The position numbers and the translations under genes are program-made. Below are positions 34,382 to 44,500 of a stretch of DNA of 64,000 nucleotides, piece by piece. The notes beneath the pieces are model-generated. The model did no database searches and was not told the DNA's origin. It worked only from the letters and a program-made list of their open reading frames with translations. Numbering within the stretch: the stretch's first letter is position 1; every line of letters starts with the position of its first letter. This DNA comes from NORP240 sp038134485 (GTDB taxonomy: Bacteria; Pseudomonadota; Gammaproteobacteria; Pseudomonadales; Pseudohongiellaceae): the NCBI GenBank assembly GCA_038134485.1, contig JAYPVG010000001.1, positions 124,001 through 188,000 on the forward strand, written 5' to 3'.

Positions 34382-36802
34382 ATGGCATATAAGCATATAG
34401 GAAAAGATTTTGTTCCACCCGACGTGCCTGGGAAAGTAACCGGCCGAATCAAATACGCAGAAGATTATGCCCGCGACGGCATGGCTTATGTCAGGCTGTT
34501 GACCAGTCCTATTCCCCACGCCCGGGTGGTCGACATTGATGCGTCTGATGCGCTCTCGATGGACGGGGTGTTTGGTATTCTCACAGCGGATGATGTGTAC
34601 CCGGACGGAGAACAGAACAGCACCGGTCTGAAGATTCTCACCAACGAGCCAACCTTGATCGGGGAGCCCATCCTGGCGGTAGCGGCAGTCGACGAGAAAA
34701 CGGCTGAGAATGCTCTGGAAGCTATCTCGGTAACCTTCGAGCGTCTGGACTATGTGCTGGATCCACTGGACAGCATGCAGCCAGGCGGTCCGCAAGCCTA
34801 CAATGGCGGTAATACTTTTGTCTTCCGCGAGGGATTTGTTTCCTACAACTGGACTGCCGATCAAATAACGGCGTTCCGGAATGGTGCCGAACCAACGGCA
34901 GAGGCGCAAACAGAATGGTCCTACGGAGAGCTGGAAGCCGCTTTCGCCGCATCCAGCTACGTGTATGAGAGCACCTTTACTACCGCCGGCTATCCCCACA
35001 TGTCGATGGAGCCTCGCAGCGCCTTCGCATACTGGGAGAACGGCAAGTGTTACCTGCACGGTTCGTCCCAGAGCATGTCGGCAATTGCTCCGGGAATGGC
35101 GCAGATCTGCGGTGTTCCTGTCGAAGACTTTGTCTTTATCAATGAGGCGACCGGTGGTGGTTTTGGACAGAAAGCCCGTGCCAATAGTGTTCCAAGCATG
35201 GCAATTCCGGTCAAGATGTCCCAGAAGATCAATCGACCTGCAATGATGCGCATTAGCCGTGAAGAAGAAAACTTCATTGGCGGAGCGCGGGTTGGTTTCC
35301 AGGGATGGATCAAGGCCGGGTTCAAGCCCGATGGCACGATGGCTGCGCTGGATCTCTATATCATTCAGGATAACGGCGGAAAAGGCGGTGGCGGCGACCA
35401 CTCGTCGGCCGCTGACGCGATCAGCATGCTGTACCAGACTGAAGCGGTTCGTTTCCGCGGAGTTGGAATCGGCACCAACACCGGCCACAGAGGCGCACAG
35501 CGTGGACCTGGTCAAAACCAGATTGCACCGATTATCGCGCCGATCATGGACATGGCTGCTCAGGAGTTGGGCATGGATCGGCTCGAGATCCGCCGCGTTA
35601 ACGCAGTGGAAAATGGCGATACCCACGGACCACGTCGCAGCCCGGTTACCAGTGCTTACATGCCGGAGACCATCGCCATGGCGCAGGAGGCCTTCAACTA
35701 CAGCGAGCGCATAACCCGTAGTCGGCAGCGCAATGGCAGCAAGATCACAGGCATTGGTATTGGTCAGGGCTATCACGATGCAGGTCGCAGCGGGATGGAC
35801 GGCATAGTGCGCCTGACTCCGGACGGGCGACTGAAAATCCATTCGGGGGTTGGCAACCTGGGAACCTATTCCTACGCGTCGACTTCGAGAGCTGCGGCGG
35901 AATTACTTCAGATGGAATGGGATCAGTGCGATGTCGTGGCAGGACGTACAGACCGACACACTCCCATCACCTCTCCGCAGGATGGCAGTAATTCCATCTT
36001 CACTAATACGCGAACTGCATGGGGAGCGGCTCAGGATCTGCTAGGCAAGATGAAGGATATCGCCGCTATGGATCTGGGTGGTGTCGCGGATGATTACGAC
36101 ATTGATGGTACCCGGGTGTTCCGCAGCGCCGATCCGAGTGTCGCGATGAGCTATGCTCAGGTCGCCCAGCGCGGAATCGAACTGGGCGGTCGTTACAGCG
36201 GTAACGAGTACCCCGAGGAACTCGATGATTTCACCAAGCTGTCGGTTGACCGCCTGGCAGGTTCAGGACTGATTGGTGTCTTCAACGATCCGAGGCACGA
36301 AGGTACTCCGCCGGGACTTTGTGTATCCATGATGGAAATCGAGCTGGATACCGAAACCGGCAAATACGAGATCAAGGACCTGGTTAACTTTGCTGACTGC
36401 GGGACAATCGTGCACCCGAAAGGATTGGACAATCAGCTGCGGGGTGGTGCTACCTGGGGGATCGGTTTGGCAGGCTATGAACGCCACCTCTACGACCCGC
36501 AGAATGGGCTACCGGCCGCCACCGGATATTGGCAAGCTAAAGTGCCTACTCTGTTGGATACTTCCGCTGAGATTACGGTTGGTGCCGTTGACTTGCCAGA
36601 TCCGGAAAATCCGGTCGGAGCGCGTGGTGTTGGGGAACCTGCCCAGGGTTCAGTTGCGGCAGCACTGGCTTCGGCATTGTGGGATGCGACTCAGGGACAT
36701 ATGTTTAACACTGCGCCGGTAACCACAGACATGATCGTTAATCACTATGCAGGAACTTCCGAATCAGCGAAGGGCCTTGCTCAGAATAATTTCCGAGGTT
36801 GA
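34382..36802 (+). CDS. Molybdopterin-binding catalytic subunit, xanthine dehydrogenase family
   Basis: An 806-aa catalytic subunit that hydroxylates a carbon centre with water as the oxygen source. It has the small aldehyde-oxidase a/b hammerhead domain (about 1-130, starting HIGKDFVPPDVPGKVTGRIKYAEDY), GGGFGQKARANS near residue 260, HRGAQRGPGQNQ near residue 370, and the catalytic Glu752 in ARGVGEPAQGS, the residue that activates substrate in xanthine oxidase. It overlaps or touches the upstream gene; ATG 34382 is preferred to a GTG at 34373. It lacks its own signal and would travel with the Tat-bearing subunit. Substrate unknown: an aldehyde, purine or N-heterocycle. Confidence 0.92.
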   Translation: MAYKHIGKDFVPPDVPGKVTGRIKYAEDYARDGMAYVRLLTSPIPHARVVDIDASDALSMDGVFGILTADDVYPDGEQNSTGLKILTNEPTLIGEPILAVAAVDEKTAENALEAISVTFERLDYVLDPLDSMQPGGPQAYNGGNTFVFREGFVSYNWTADQITAFRNGAEPTAEAQTEWSYGELEAAFAASSYVYESTFTTAGYPHMSMEPRSAFAYWENGKCYLHGSSQSMSAIAPGMAQICGVPVEDFVFINEATGGGFGQKARANSVPSMAIPVKMSQKINRPAMMRISREEENFIGGARVGFQGWIKAGFKPDGTMAALDLYIIQDNGGKGGGGDHSSAADAISMLYQTEAVRFRGVGIGTNTGHRGAQRGPGQNQIAPIIAPIMDMAAQELGMDRLEIRRVNAVENGDTHGPRRSPVTSAYMPETIAMAQEAFNYSERITRSRQRNGSKITGIGIGQGYHDAGRSGMDGIVRLTPDGRLKIHSGVGNLGTYSYASTSRAAAELLQMEWDQCDVVAGRTDRHTPITSPQDGSNSIFTNTRTAWGAAQDLLGKMKDIAAMDLGGVADDYDIDGTRVFRSADPSVAMSYAQVAQRGIELGGRYSGNEYPEELDDFTKLSVDRLAGSGLIGVFNDPRHEGTPPGLCVSMMEIELDTETGKYEIKDLVNFADCGTIVHPKGLDNQLRGGATWGIGLAGYERHLYDPQNGLPAATGYWQAKVPTLLDTSAEITVGAVDLPDPENPVGARGVGEPAQGSVAAALASALWDATQGHMFNTAPVTTDMIVNHYAGTSESAKGLAQNNFRG

Positions 36803-36803
36803 T

Positions 36804-37799
36804 ATGGTAGCAACTAGTCATGACGTAATGCCCGACATCGATCTTTATCAGCCCACTGATGAAGAGAATGCACTGGCGCTGGCTTCGACTCTGGGCGAAG
36901 GCGGCTGGCTGCTGGCTGGCGGCCAGGATACTTATGGTTGGCTGAAGGATCGAAACAAGAGTCCAACGGCCATGATCGAGCTGACCAAGATCGATGCCTG
37001 GAAAGGAATCCGGGAAACAGCCGACGGCATCGAAATCGGAGCGCTTACCACCTTGCGTGAAATCATAGACAATCCTCTGATTCAGTCTCGCTATGGTGTG
37101 CTTTCAGCGGCAGCCAGCAGAGTGGCAAGCCCGCAAATTCGCAATGTAGGCACGCTGGCTGGAAATCTGGCTCAGGATGCCCGCTGCTGGTACTACAGGA
37201 GAGGCCTCGATTGCTATCGAGCCGGTGGCAATATCTGCTACGCCGATGCACCCGAGAGTCTGAACCGAGAGCACGCGATCTTCGGCCAAAGTCGCTGCGT
37301 GGCGGTCAGTCCCTCTGATACCGCTCCCGCTCTTGTCGCGCTGGATGCCACCATGGTGATCAGCAGTGAACGGGGACAGCGAACTGTCGCCGCCGAGGAT
37401 TTCTTCGTCGGACCGGCCGTGGATATCGAAAACATGACCGTCCTGCGGGCAGGTGAAATACTGACGGCGGTGCGCATTCCAAACACCTGGGCCAATGCAG
37501 AGTTCTATTTCGAAAAAGTCGCAGATCGGAATGTCTGGGACTTCGCCCTGGTTAGTGTGGCGTCCGTGATGAAGGTCTCCGGTGGTATGATCGAGGATTC
37601 ACGAATTGCTTGCGGTGCCGTAGAGTGCGTTCCGCGCCGGCTGACTGCGGTGGAAAATGCTCTGCGCGGCAAGCCTCGAAATGCAGATACGGCTGAGCAG
37701 GTAGCTTCAATTGCCAGCGAAGGAGCCAGGCCCTTGAACTACAACCATTACAAAGTGCCATTGATGGAAAATCTGGTTAAGCGCGCGGTTCGCGGCTAG
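36804..37799 (+). CDS. FAD-binding subunit with an extra four-cysteine loop
   Basis: The medium subunit, 331 aa, carrying electrons from the [2Fe-2S] clusters through FAD. It has the FAD_binding_5 motif GGWLLAGGQDTYGWLKDR in the first 60 residues, and PQIRNVGTLAGNLAQDARC, followed by a loop with Cys128, Cys137, Cys145 and Cys165 ending in HAIFGQSRCVAVSPSD. A similar cysteine loop binds a [4Fe-4S] cluster in HcrB of 4-hydroxybenzoyl-CoA reductase and in PaoB of E. coli, so an added cluster is likely. The carboxyl-terminal CO_deh_flav_C domain follows. GAGGTTG precedes ATG 36804, one base after the upstream stop. Confidence 0.9.
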   Translation: MVATSHDVMPDIDLYQPTDEENALALASTLGEGGWLLAGGQDTYGWLKDRNKSPTAMIELTKIDAWKGIRETADGIEIGALTTLREIIDNPLIQSRYGVLSAAASRVASPQIRNVGTLAGNLAQDARCWYYRRGLDCYRAGGNICYADAPESLNREHAIFGQSRCVAVSPSDTAPALVALDATMVISSERGQRTVAAEDFFVGPAVDIENMTVLRAGEILTAVRIPNTWANAEFYFEKVADRNVWDFALVSVASVMKVSGGMIEDSRIACGAVECVPRRLTAVENALRGKPRNADTAEQVASIASEGARPLNYNHYKVPLMENLVKRAVRG

Positions 37800-37862
37800 C
37801 CGGGAAAATAAGATCAGTAGTTGTTCTCAAACTGAATAACAAGAATGTGAAGGGGAAGTAAC

Positions 37863-38630
37863 GTGGGTGAGATAGTACGCTATAAACGCGATGTTTGGGG
37901 TGAGGAGGTAATCCTTGGGGTCTCCTGGGACCTGCTCTGGGTCGTTGCTGTTGCCGTGCTGGTATTACTGGCTGCACATGCGATCATCATGGCGGCTCTC
38001 GCCAATAAAAAGATGGATAAGCCATCAGCGGAAGGGCGACGGGTAAGTCGCCACGAGGCTATTGACCGGGCGTTTCACTGGGTCATGGCGCTTGCCATAT
38101 TTGCCCTGATCATCACCGGAGTTGCTCCCATAATCGGCTGGCGATTTGCCTGGCTCAATCTGCACTGGATCTCTGGGCTGATTCTGACTTTTGTGGTGGT
38201 TTTCCACATTATCCGTTCCATTTTCTGGCAGGACTTCAAGTCCATGATCCTGAGCCCCAAGGATTTCGGGGAGCCTTTTGATTCTGCCAAGAAACCGGGC
38301 AAGTACTCCTTTGAACAAAAGGGAATGCACTGGGCCGTCACCATAGTAGCCGGTACCGTCATCGTCACGGGCGTGCTTTTATTCATGCAGATTGATACTC
38401 CTTTCTGGGATCGAACCAACAGCATGGCCGAGAGCACCCTTGGTCTGGTGTTCCTGCTCCATGGCTTGTCCACCCTGGCGCTGATTGCGCTGGCCTCAAC
38501 GCATATTTACTTCGCACTGAGACCGGAAAAGCTGTTCTACACGCGCTCCATGGTTCAGGGATGGATTTCTGAGGAAGAAATGACTGCCAATCACGATACC
38601 GCCAAGTGGTCTCCAAAAGAAGCGGAATGA
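37863..38630 (+). CDS. Cytochrome b membrane subunit of the Mo-hydroxylase
   Basis: A 255-aa membrane protein with a first helix (LLWVVAVAVLVLLAAHAIIMAAL), then a cytochrome b561/formate dehydrogenase gamma-like four-helix core. Candidate heme ligands are His in DRAFHWVMALAIF, LHWISGLIL, VVFHIIRSIFW, KGMHWAVTIV and LLHGLSTLAL. It should anchor the enzyme and move electrons to or from quinone. It starts at GTG 37863 with AAGGGGAAG upstream, 63 bases after the FAD subunit gene, in the same operon. Its presence with a Tat signal on the [2Fe-2S] subunit implies a periplasm-facing complex. Confidence 0.87.
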   Translation: MGEIVRYKRDVWGEEVILGVSWDLLWVVAVAVLVLLAAHAIIMAALANKKMDKPSAEGRRVSRHEAIDRAFHWVMALAIFALIITGVAPIIGWRFAWLNLHWISGLILTFVVVFHIIRSIFWQDFKSMILSPKDFGEPFDSAKKPGKYSFEQKGMHWAVTIVAGTVIVTGVLLFMQIDTPFWDRTNSMAESTLGLVFLLHGLSTLALIALASTHIYFALRPEKLFYTRSMVQGWISEEEMTANHDTAKWSPKEAE

Positions 38631-39025
38631 TAAGCGACGACATCGAAACCATCGAGTCTGGCTACGAATTCCTGCTGGCGTTTGCAGCTCAGGGACGCCC
38701 GGCGAGCCTTGAAGATTCGGGCCCCGGACCTCACGCTCGACCGACTCTGGAAGCCATGAAGCTCGCCATGCAGAATCTGGTGCAGGAACTTTCAGGTAGT
38801 GCTGATAATTTCGAGCAACTCATCGCAGATGACTGCAAAAAGGCGGGAGCTGCGCTGGGCTTTATCCTGGCACAGAAAAAAATCGGTTCGGAAATCGTGG
38901 ATAATTTGAATGCCTCGATTCACCTGCGAGCTGTGCTGACAGATCTGTTCCTGTATGGTGAAGCACGAGAGCCCTTGGCTGACGAACCTGAAGAGCAACC
39001 GATGTGGGAAGAGGCCAAGCGCTAG
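38627..39025 (+). CDS. Unrecognised small protein ending the Mo-hydroxylase operon
   Basis: A 132-aa, mainly helical acidic protein whose ATG overlaps the cytochrome b stop (ATGA), so it is translationally coupled to the membrane subunit. It begins MISDDIETIESGYEFLLAFA, has TLEAMKLAMQNLVQELSG, and ends with an acidic tail PLADEPEEQPMWEEAKR. No signal peptide, membrane span or cofactor motif. I do not recognise its family. By position it could be an assembly chaperone of the complex, in the way NarJ-type proteins serve other Mo enzymes, but this is inference only. Confidence 0.75.
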   Translation: MISDDIETIESGYEFLLAFAAQGRPASLEDSGPGPHARPTLEAMKLAMQNLVQELSGSADNFEQLIADDCKKAGAALGFILAQKKIGSEIVDNLNASIHLRAVLTDLFLYGEAREPLADEPEEQPMWEEAKR

Positions 39026-39239
39026 AGGGCTACATAATCTGCTCGACGGTCCTATTTGGTTGGTACGCTATCTATCTTGCATTTTTGCCTCGTATTGTTC
39101 ATTCCGAAATAAGACCCTAGCGCCCTCTGGTCTTGTTGTGACCGAATGAGACGCTACACATTCCTATGTTCTCCTTCTTAAAAATGGCTTTCTTTGCTGC
39201 GAATCGAATTTCGATGTCACCTCTGATCTGTACTCGGTA

Positions 39240-40256
39240 ATGGAACAATTTCCTATGCAATGGCCACCGAGGCTCGAACTTGCGAATACGCCCACCCCTC
39301 TCCGGCATCTGGAGCGCCTCTCCAGGCAACTTGGGGACGTTGATATATGGGTAAAGCATGATGAACTGACCGGTATGGAGCTTTCAGGCAATAAAATCAG
39401 AAAGCTCGAGTTCAGCATCGCCCAGGCACTGGAAGAGGGTTGCGACACGCTGATTACTTGCGGCGGAGTGCAGTCCAATCACTGTCGGGCGACAGCGGTC
39501 ATCGGAGCCCGTCTTGGACTGCGTGTCCACTTGATATTGCGCGGCGAGCAACCGCAGGAGGCCGACGGAAACCTGCTGCTGGACCATCTCTCTGGTGCCG
39601 AGGTCAGCTATATTCCAGTTCAGGACTGGGGCGGGCATACCTCCATGGCCAAAGATCTGCAGGATCGCTACCTGGCAGAGGGCAGAAAAGCGTTTTATAT
39701 TCCGATTGGTGCCAGTGACGAGATTGGTTTGTGGGGATACGTTTCTGCCAGTCTTGAACTCAAGCAGGATTTCGAAAAACAGGGTATCGAACCCGATGTC
39801 ATCGTGGTGGCAACCGGTTCAGGGGGGACCCAGGGGGGACTGATTGCGGGTAAGGCCCTCTTCGACATACGCGCCGAAATAGTCGCAGTCAATGTCTGCG
39901 ATGATGCCGCGTACTTTAGTAAAAAGGTAGCTAGTGATCTGGCGTTATGGTCGGAACGTTATCAGATGAACCTGGACACCTCCAGCTTGCCAATCAACAC
40001 ATTAGAAGGATACGTCGGACCCGGATATGGTCAGGCCGGTCCGGAAATTTTCGAGACTATTTCCGAGTTGGCCCGCCTGGAAGGGCTATTCCTCGATCCA
40101 GTCTATACAGGTAAGGCTTTCCATGGCATGGTTAGTGAAATTTTGAAACGCAAGGCAGGTAGCAATTCAGCTCTTCCGGAGGGAAAGACCTTGGTGTTCA
40201 TCCATACCGGAGGCCTGTTTGGATTGTTTCCCCATAGGCAGGGGTTTGTAAAATAG
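39240..40256 (+). CDS. D-cysteine desulfhydrase / ACC deaminase family PLP enzyme
   Basis: A 338-aa fold-type II PLP enzyme. The Schiff-base lysine is Lys52 in ELSGNKIRKLEF. TCGGVQSNHCRATA gives the phosphate/substrate-binding Ser-Asn-His segment, and ATGSGGTQGGLIAG is the glycine-rich loop holding the cofactor phosphate. The family splits D-cysteine to pyruvate, sulfide and ammonia, or opens 1-aminocyclopropane-1-carboxylate; the sequence alone does not decide which. ATG 39240 has a weak ribosome site; ATG 39255 is an alternative. A 214-base gap separates it from the Mo operon. Confidence 0.87.
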   Translation: MEQFPMQWPPRLELANTPTPLRHLERLSRQLGDVDIWVKHDELTGMELSGNKIRKLEFSIAQALEEGCDTLITCGGVQSNHCRATAVIGARLGLRVHLILRGEQPQEADGNLLLDHLSGAEVSYIPVQDWGGHTSMAKDLQDRYLAEGRKAFYIPIGASDEIGLWGYVSASLELKQDFEKQGIEPDVIVVATGSGGTQGGLIAGKALFDIRAEIVAVNVCDDAAYFSKKVASDLALWSERYQMNLDTSSLPINTLEGYVGPGYGQAGPEIFETISELARLEGLFLDPVYTGKAFHGMVSEILKRKAGSNSALPEGKTLVFIHTGGLFGLFPHRQGFVK

Positions 40257-40286
40257 CGACATCGGGTTAGTGGGTGGTAATTGATT

Positions 40287-41528
40287 ATGAAAATGGACCT
40301 GACAAAAATTCTTGCAGTTGCGCTCGCAGCGCCGTGGATTCTGGTAGCTTGCGACGATCAACGGTCTGTGGAGACGCAAATAGCCGCGCCATCTGCCCCC
40401 GCAGACGGTTACAGCGCCGCGACTGCCTACGCAGGGTCGGAAGCAACGGCTGACGGTACCGCAGGAGCTTCTGCATACAGCGAACCGCCGGTGGCCAGGG
40501 GCAATCTTGATGACAACGAGGCGCGGCTGTTGATTAATACCCACCAGCTTATCACTGCTGGAGCCCGTTCCGGAGAGGGGTATTTCAGTGCCGATGGCAG
40601 CCAGTTTATTTACCAGAGCGAAGTCGAGGGTGACAATCCCTTCTACCAGATCTTTATCCGGGACCTCGCCACAGGAGAAACCAATAAAGTCTCCCCTGGT
40701 GTTGGCCTGACCACCTGTTCTTGGATTCATCCAAGTCTCGACCGGGTGATTTTCGCCTCCACCCATGAAGATCCGCAGGCACAACGGAAGCAGGCTGATG
40801 AAATTGCCTTTCGCAATAGCGGTGAGCAGCGAGCTTATGCCTGGGATTACGATCAATACTATGATATTTACCAGGCCAATCCGGACGGCAGCGGGGTGAT
40901 CAATCTAACCAATACTCCTGGGTACGACGCGGAAGGATCCTATTCTCCAGATGCCACAAAGATTCTATTTGCCTCCAATCGTGTAGCCTACCAGCGTACT
41001 CTGAGTGAGGCAGAGAAGAGACTGTTCGACGACGACAGTTCTTACTTCATGGATCTCTACATCATGGACGCTGACGGGAGCAATGTGCAGCAATTGACTT
41101 TTTCTCCTGGATACGACGGCGGGCCCTTTTTCAGCGCCGATGGTGAAAAAATAGTCTGGCGCCGTTTTAACCCGGACGGCAATAGCGCCGAAATTTGGAC
41201 CATGGACGTTGACGGCAGCAATCAGCGTCAGCTGACGGCAGAGGCCATGGTCTCCTGGGGTCCTTATTTCCACCCCAGCGGCGATTACATCATCTATTCG
41301 AGTAACGTCCTGGGTCACGCCAATTTCGAACTTTTCATGATTGATGCCGAGGGTCTAAAAGAACCGGTGCGGGTAACCAGTACCGAGGGAACGGACATTT
41401 TGCCCGTGTTCTCACCGGACGGTTTTCAACTGGCCTGGAGTACCACTCGAACTGCAGACGGCAGTTCGCAGATCTACATGGCCGACTGGAACGACCAGCT
41501 TGCCAGAGAGCTGCTGGGAATTGACTGA
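40287..41528 (+). CDS. TolB-like beta-propeller lipoprotein
   Basis: A 413-aa lipoprotein: MKMDLTKILAVALAAPWILVAC with lipobox LVAC, then an Ala/Ser/Thr-rich linker of about 50 residues. The rest consists of PD40/WD40-like propeller repeats: GYFSADGSQFIYQSE, GSYSPDATKILFASNR, PFFSADGEKIVWRRFN, PYFHPSGDYIIYSSN and PVFSPDGFQLAWSTTR. Such propellers commonly bind peptides or accompany peptidases. The next gene, 21 bases on, is a large fused peptidase, so the two probably form a unit. This is not the Tol-Pal TolB, which lacks a lipobox and has a different amino-terminal domain. Confidence 0.83.
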   Translation: MKMDLTKILAVALAAPWILVACDDQRSVETQIAAPSAPADGYSAATAYAGSEATADGTAGASAYSEPPVARGNLDDNEARLLINTHQLITAGARSGEGYFSADGSQFIYQSEVEGDNPFYQIFIRDLATGETNKVSPGVGLTTCSWIHPSLDRVIFASTHEDPQAQRKQADEIAFRNSGEQRAYAWDYDQYYDIYQANPDGSGVINLTNTPGYDAEGSYSPDATKILFASNRVAYQRTLSEAEKRLFDDDSSYFMDLYIMDADGSNVQQLTFSPGYDGGPFFSADGEKIVWRRFNPDGNSAEIWTMDVDGSNQRQLTAEAMVSWGPYFHPSGDYIIYSSNVLGHANFELFMIDAEGLKEPVRVTSTEGTDILPVFSPDGFQLAWSTTRTADGSSQIYMADWNDQLARELLGID

Positions 41529-41549
41529 TATCCTGGTCAGGTGATTACC

Positions 41550-44500
41550 ATGACTGATTGGCAAAGGATTCGGAGATTGTTGCAGCTGGCGCTGTTGGCC
41601 TTTTTTCCGCTTTTGTCCAGCGCTCAGGATGAGGATCTGGTTCATCACAGTCTTCGGGTAATTCTTGATCCACATTCCAGTTACATCACAGTAACAGATA
41701 CCATCACCCTGCCGGATGGTGCTGCCAGTGGGTCGAGAGCGTTTTTGCTTAATGACCAACTCAGGGTTACTGCCAGTTCGATCCCGGTCGCCATTGCTGG
41801 CCGCAGCGACTCCAGTACGGCGATAGGAATCAACAGCACCGGCGCAGATTTGGCAAGCAGTAATCGCTATCAATTCACAATGCCGGGCCAGGGAATCCGG
41901 CAACTAGAGTTGAGCTACGAGGGCAGTATCTTTCAGGCTGCGCAACAGACTTCCGCCCAGTATTCCCAGAGCTTCTCTGAAACTTCCGGCATTATCAACG
42001 AACAGGGCGTGTATCTGAACGGGGCCAGTCTGTGGGTACCGAATTTCGAACAGGGGCTTATAAGTTTCGATCTCAGTGTTGAGTTCACACCCGCAGCTGA
42101 AGACTGGACCGTTGTGAGTCAGGGGAGCTCTGACGGCGAAAACCGCTGGGTTGAAAACAACCCGATGGAAGAGATCTACCTGATTGCGGCTGATTTCACC
42201 CGCTATGCGGTGGAATCAAATGATATCGATATGCTGGTTTTTTTGCGCCAACCCGATTCCAACCTGGCTGCCAAGTACCTGGACGCGACCGAGCGATATC
42301 TGGCTCTGTATGAGCCCCTGCTCGGTGATTACCCGTTTGACAAATTCGCTCTGGTGGAAAATTTTTGGGAAACCGGTTACGGAATGCCCTCCTTTACCCT
42401 GCTGGGCTCGCAGATAATCCGCTTTCCTTTCATCATCGATTCTTCCTATCCTCACGAAATTCTTCATAACTGGTGGGGCAACGGCGTCTACCCGGATTAT
42501 GACAGCGGCAATTGGAGCGAGGGGCTTACGGCGTACCTGGCAGACCATCTGTTCCAGGAAATGAATGGGTTGGGACACGAATATCGCAAGGACAACCTGA
42601 CTCGCTATCGCAATTACGTTGCAGACGAAACAGACTTCGCCCTGAATGCCTTTACTTCCCGCAGTTCCGCAGCGACTCAGGCAGTGGGTTACGGCAAGAC
42701 TCTGATGCTATGGCACATGCTGCGTGATCAGATAGGAGACGAGCTGTTTATCGAGGGGCTGCGTCGTCTTTACGAAGACTTCAGGTTTCAGCAGATTGGG
42801 TTTGCAGAAATTGCACTACTTTTCTCCGAGGTTGCCGACCGGGACCTGCAGCCGTTTTTCGACCAGTGGGTAAATCGAGTGGGCGCGCCAAAGTTGGCTT
42901 TGTCGGTTGAAGAGGCCAACGACAATCAGGCTCGCATAATGTTTACGCAGGTGCAGAGTGATGCCCCCTATAATTTAACAGTGCCAGTTGCACTTTATTA
43001 TGCCGATGAGCCAGAGCCCCAACTCTATGAAATCGAACTGTCCCAAAAATTTGAAGGAGTAATGGCGGACGGGTTTGACAGTTTGCAGGCAGTAGTCGTG
43101 GATCCCTACTTCGACCTGTTCAGGCAGCTAGACCGGGAGGAGATTCCGCCTACAATCGGACAGCTATTCGGCTCTTCCAGAATCAGCTTTGTCGTGCCCG
43201 AGCAAAACCGGGAGCACTGGTTGCGCATGGCTGAATCCTTTGGCGCGGGCGCAGATGCCGAAATACTGATGGCAGAGGATTTGCAGCGGCTACCGACGGA
43301 CCGTCCTGTTTGGATACTGGGCAAAGACAATCCGTATTCTTCTGTCATTGCCGAGTCTGTCGCTGTGTACGACGCACAGATTACGGAGACCGGATTGAGT
43401 CTGTCGGGCATCCCCGTTGAGTATGCAAACCGCAGCTCCGTGCTTACCGCACGCCATCCGGCGAACGCGGAGCTGGCAATTGGCTGGATCCATATTGATA
43501 ATATGGTGGCCATGCCAGGAATGATCGAAAAGCTACCTCACTACGGCAAATATTCTTATCTCAGCTTCATCGGAGACGAACCTACTAATGATATAAAAGG
43601 GAATTGGACCAGCACTGCGTCCCCCATGGTTTGGATGGCAGAGGTTCTGCCTGCTGGCTATAAGCTACAGGAACTCCCGTTACTGGAGCCATTGGCTGAG
43701 CTTCCGCCCAAGTATCTGCCCGAACAGCTGCACCGTCATGTCCAGTCCCTGGCGTCAGAGGCAATGGAGGGACGCAAAACCGGCTCACCAGGAGCTGACA
43801 TGGCAGCTGAGTACATAGCCAGCCAGTTCAGAGAGCTTGGGCTGAAGACACTCAATGGATCGTATTTCCAGGAATGGCAAGAGAATGTGACAGGCATTGG
43901 AAGGGTGACGCTGCGCAACGTGGTAGCCATGATTCCTGGAAGCGACCCCCAGTTAAGCCAGCGACCTGCAATCCTTGCCGCGCATTACGATCACCTGGGC
44001 ACTGATGGTGGTTTGCATCACGGTGCCGACGACAATGCTTCCGGCGTCAGCATCATGATCGAGATCGCTGCCAAGCTGAATCGTGCCTTCACACCCAAAC
44101 GGCCGATACTTTTTGTTGCGTTTGATGGCGAGGAGGAGGGCTTGCTCGGCTCCCGCCGCTTTGCTGCCAGGCCTCCCGGATTTTTCGAGACTGAAAATCT
44201 GTTCGCGGTCGTGAATCTGGATAGCGTTGGGCGCCTCGAGCAGAGACCTATCCAGGTATTTGGTGGCGATAGTGCTTACGAATGGCCATTCATGGCCCAG
44301 GGTATAGGCTTCACAATTGGAGTCGACTCAACCATGGCTGAGAATGTCATCGCCAGTAGTGACCATATCCCCTTTCTCAATAGCGGCGTTCCAGCCATTC
44401 ATTTATTCGCAGGCACCCATCCGGATTACCATCGGCCCACCGACACGGCAGAAAAACTGGACTACGCTGGTATGTCGGATATTGCGCTCTGGGTCGAGGA

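Noticed and set aside
34328..35842. 504-codon open frame on the minus strand opposite the Mo catalytic subunit
   Set aside because: It lies fully antisense to a clear xanthine-dehydrogenase-family gene and its translation shows no domain or hydrophobic pattern; the length reflects codon bias of the true gene.
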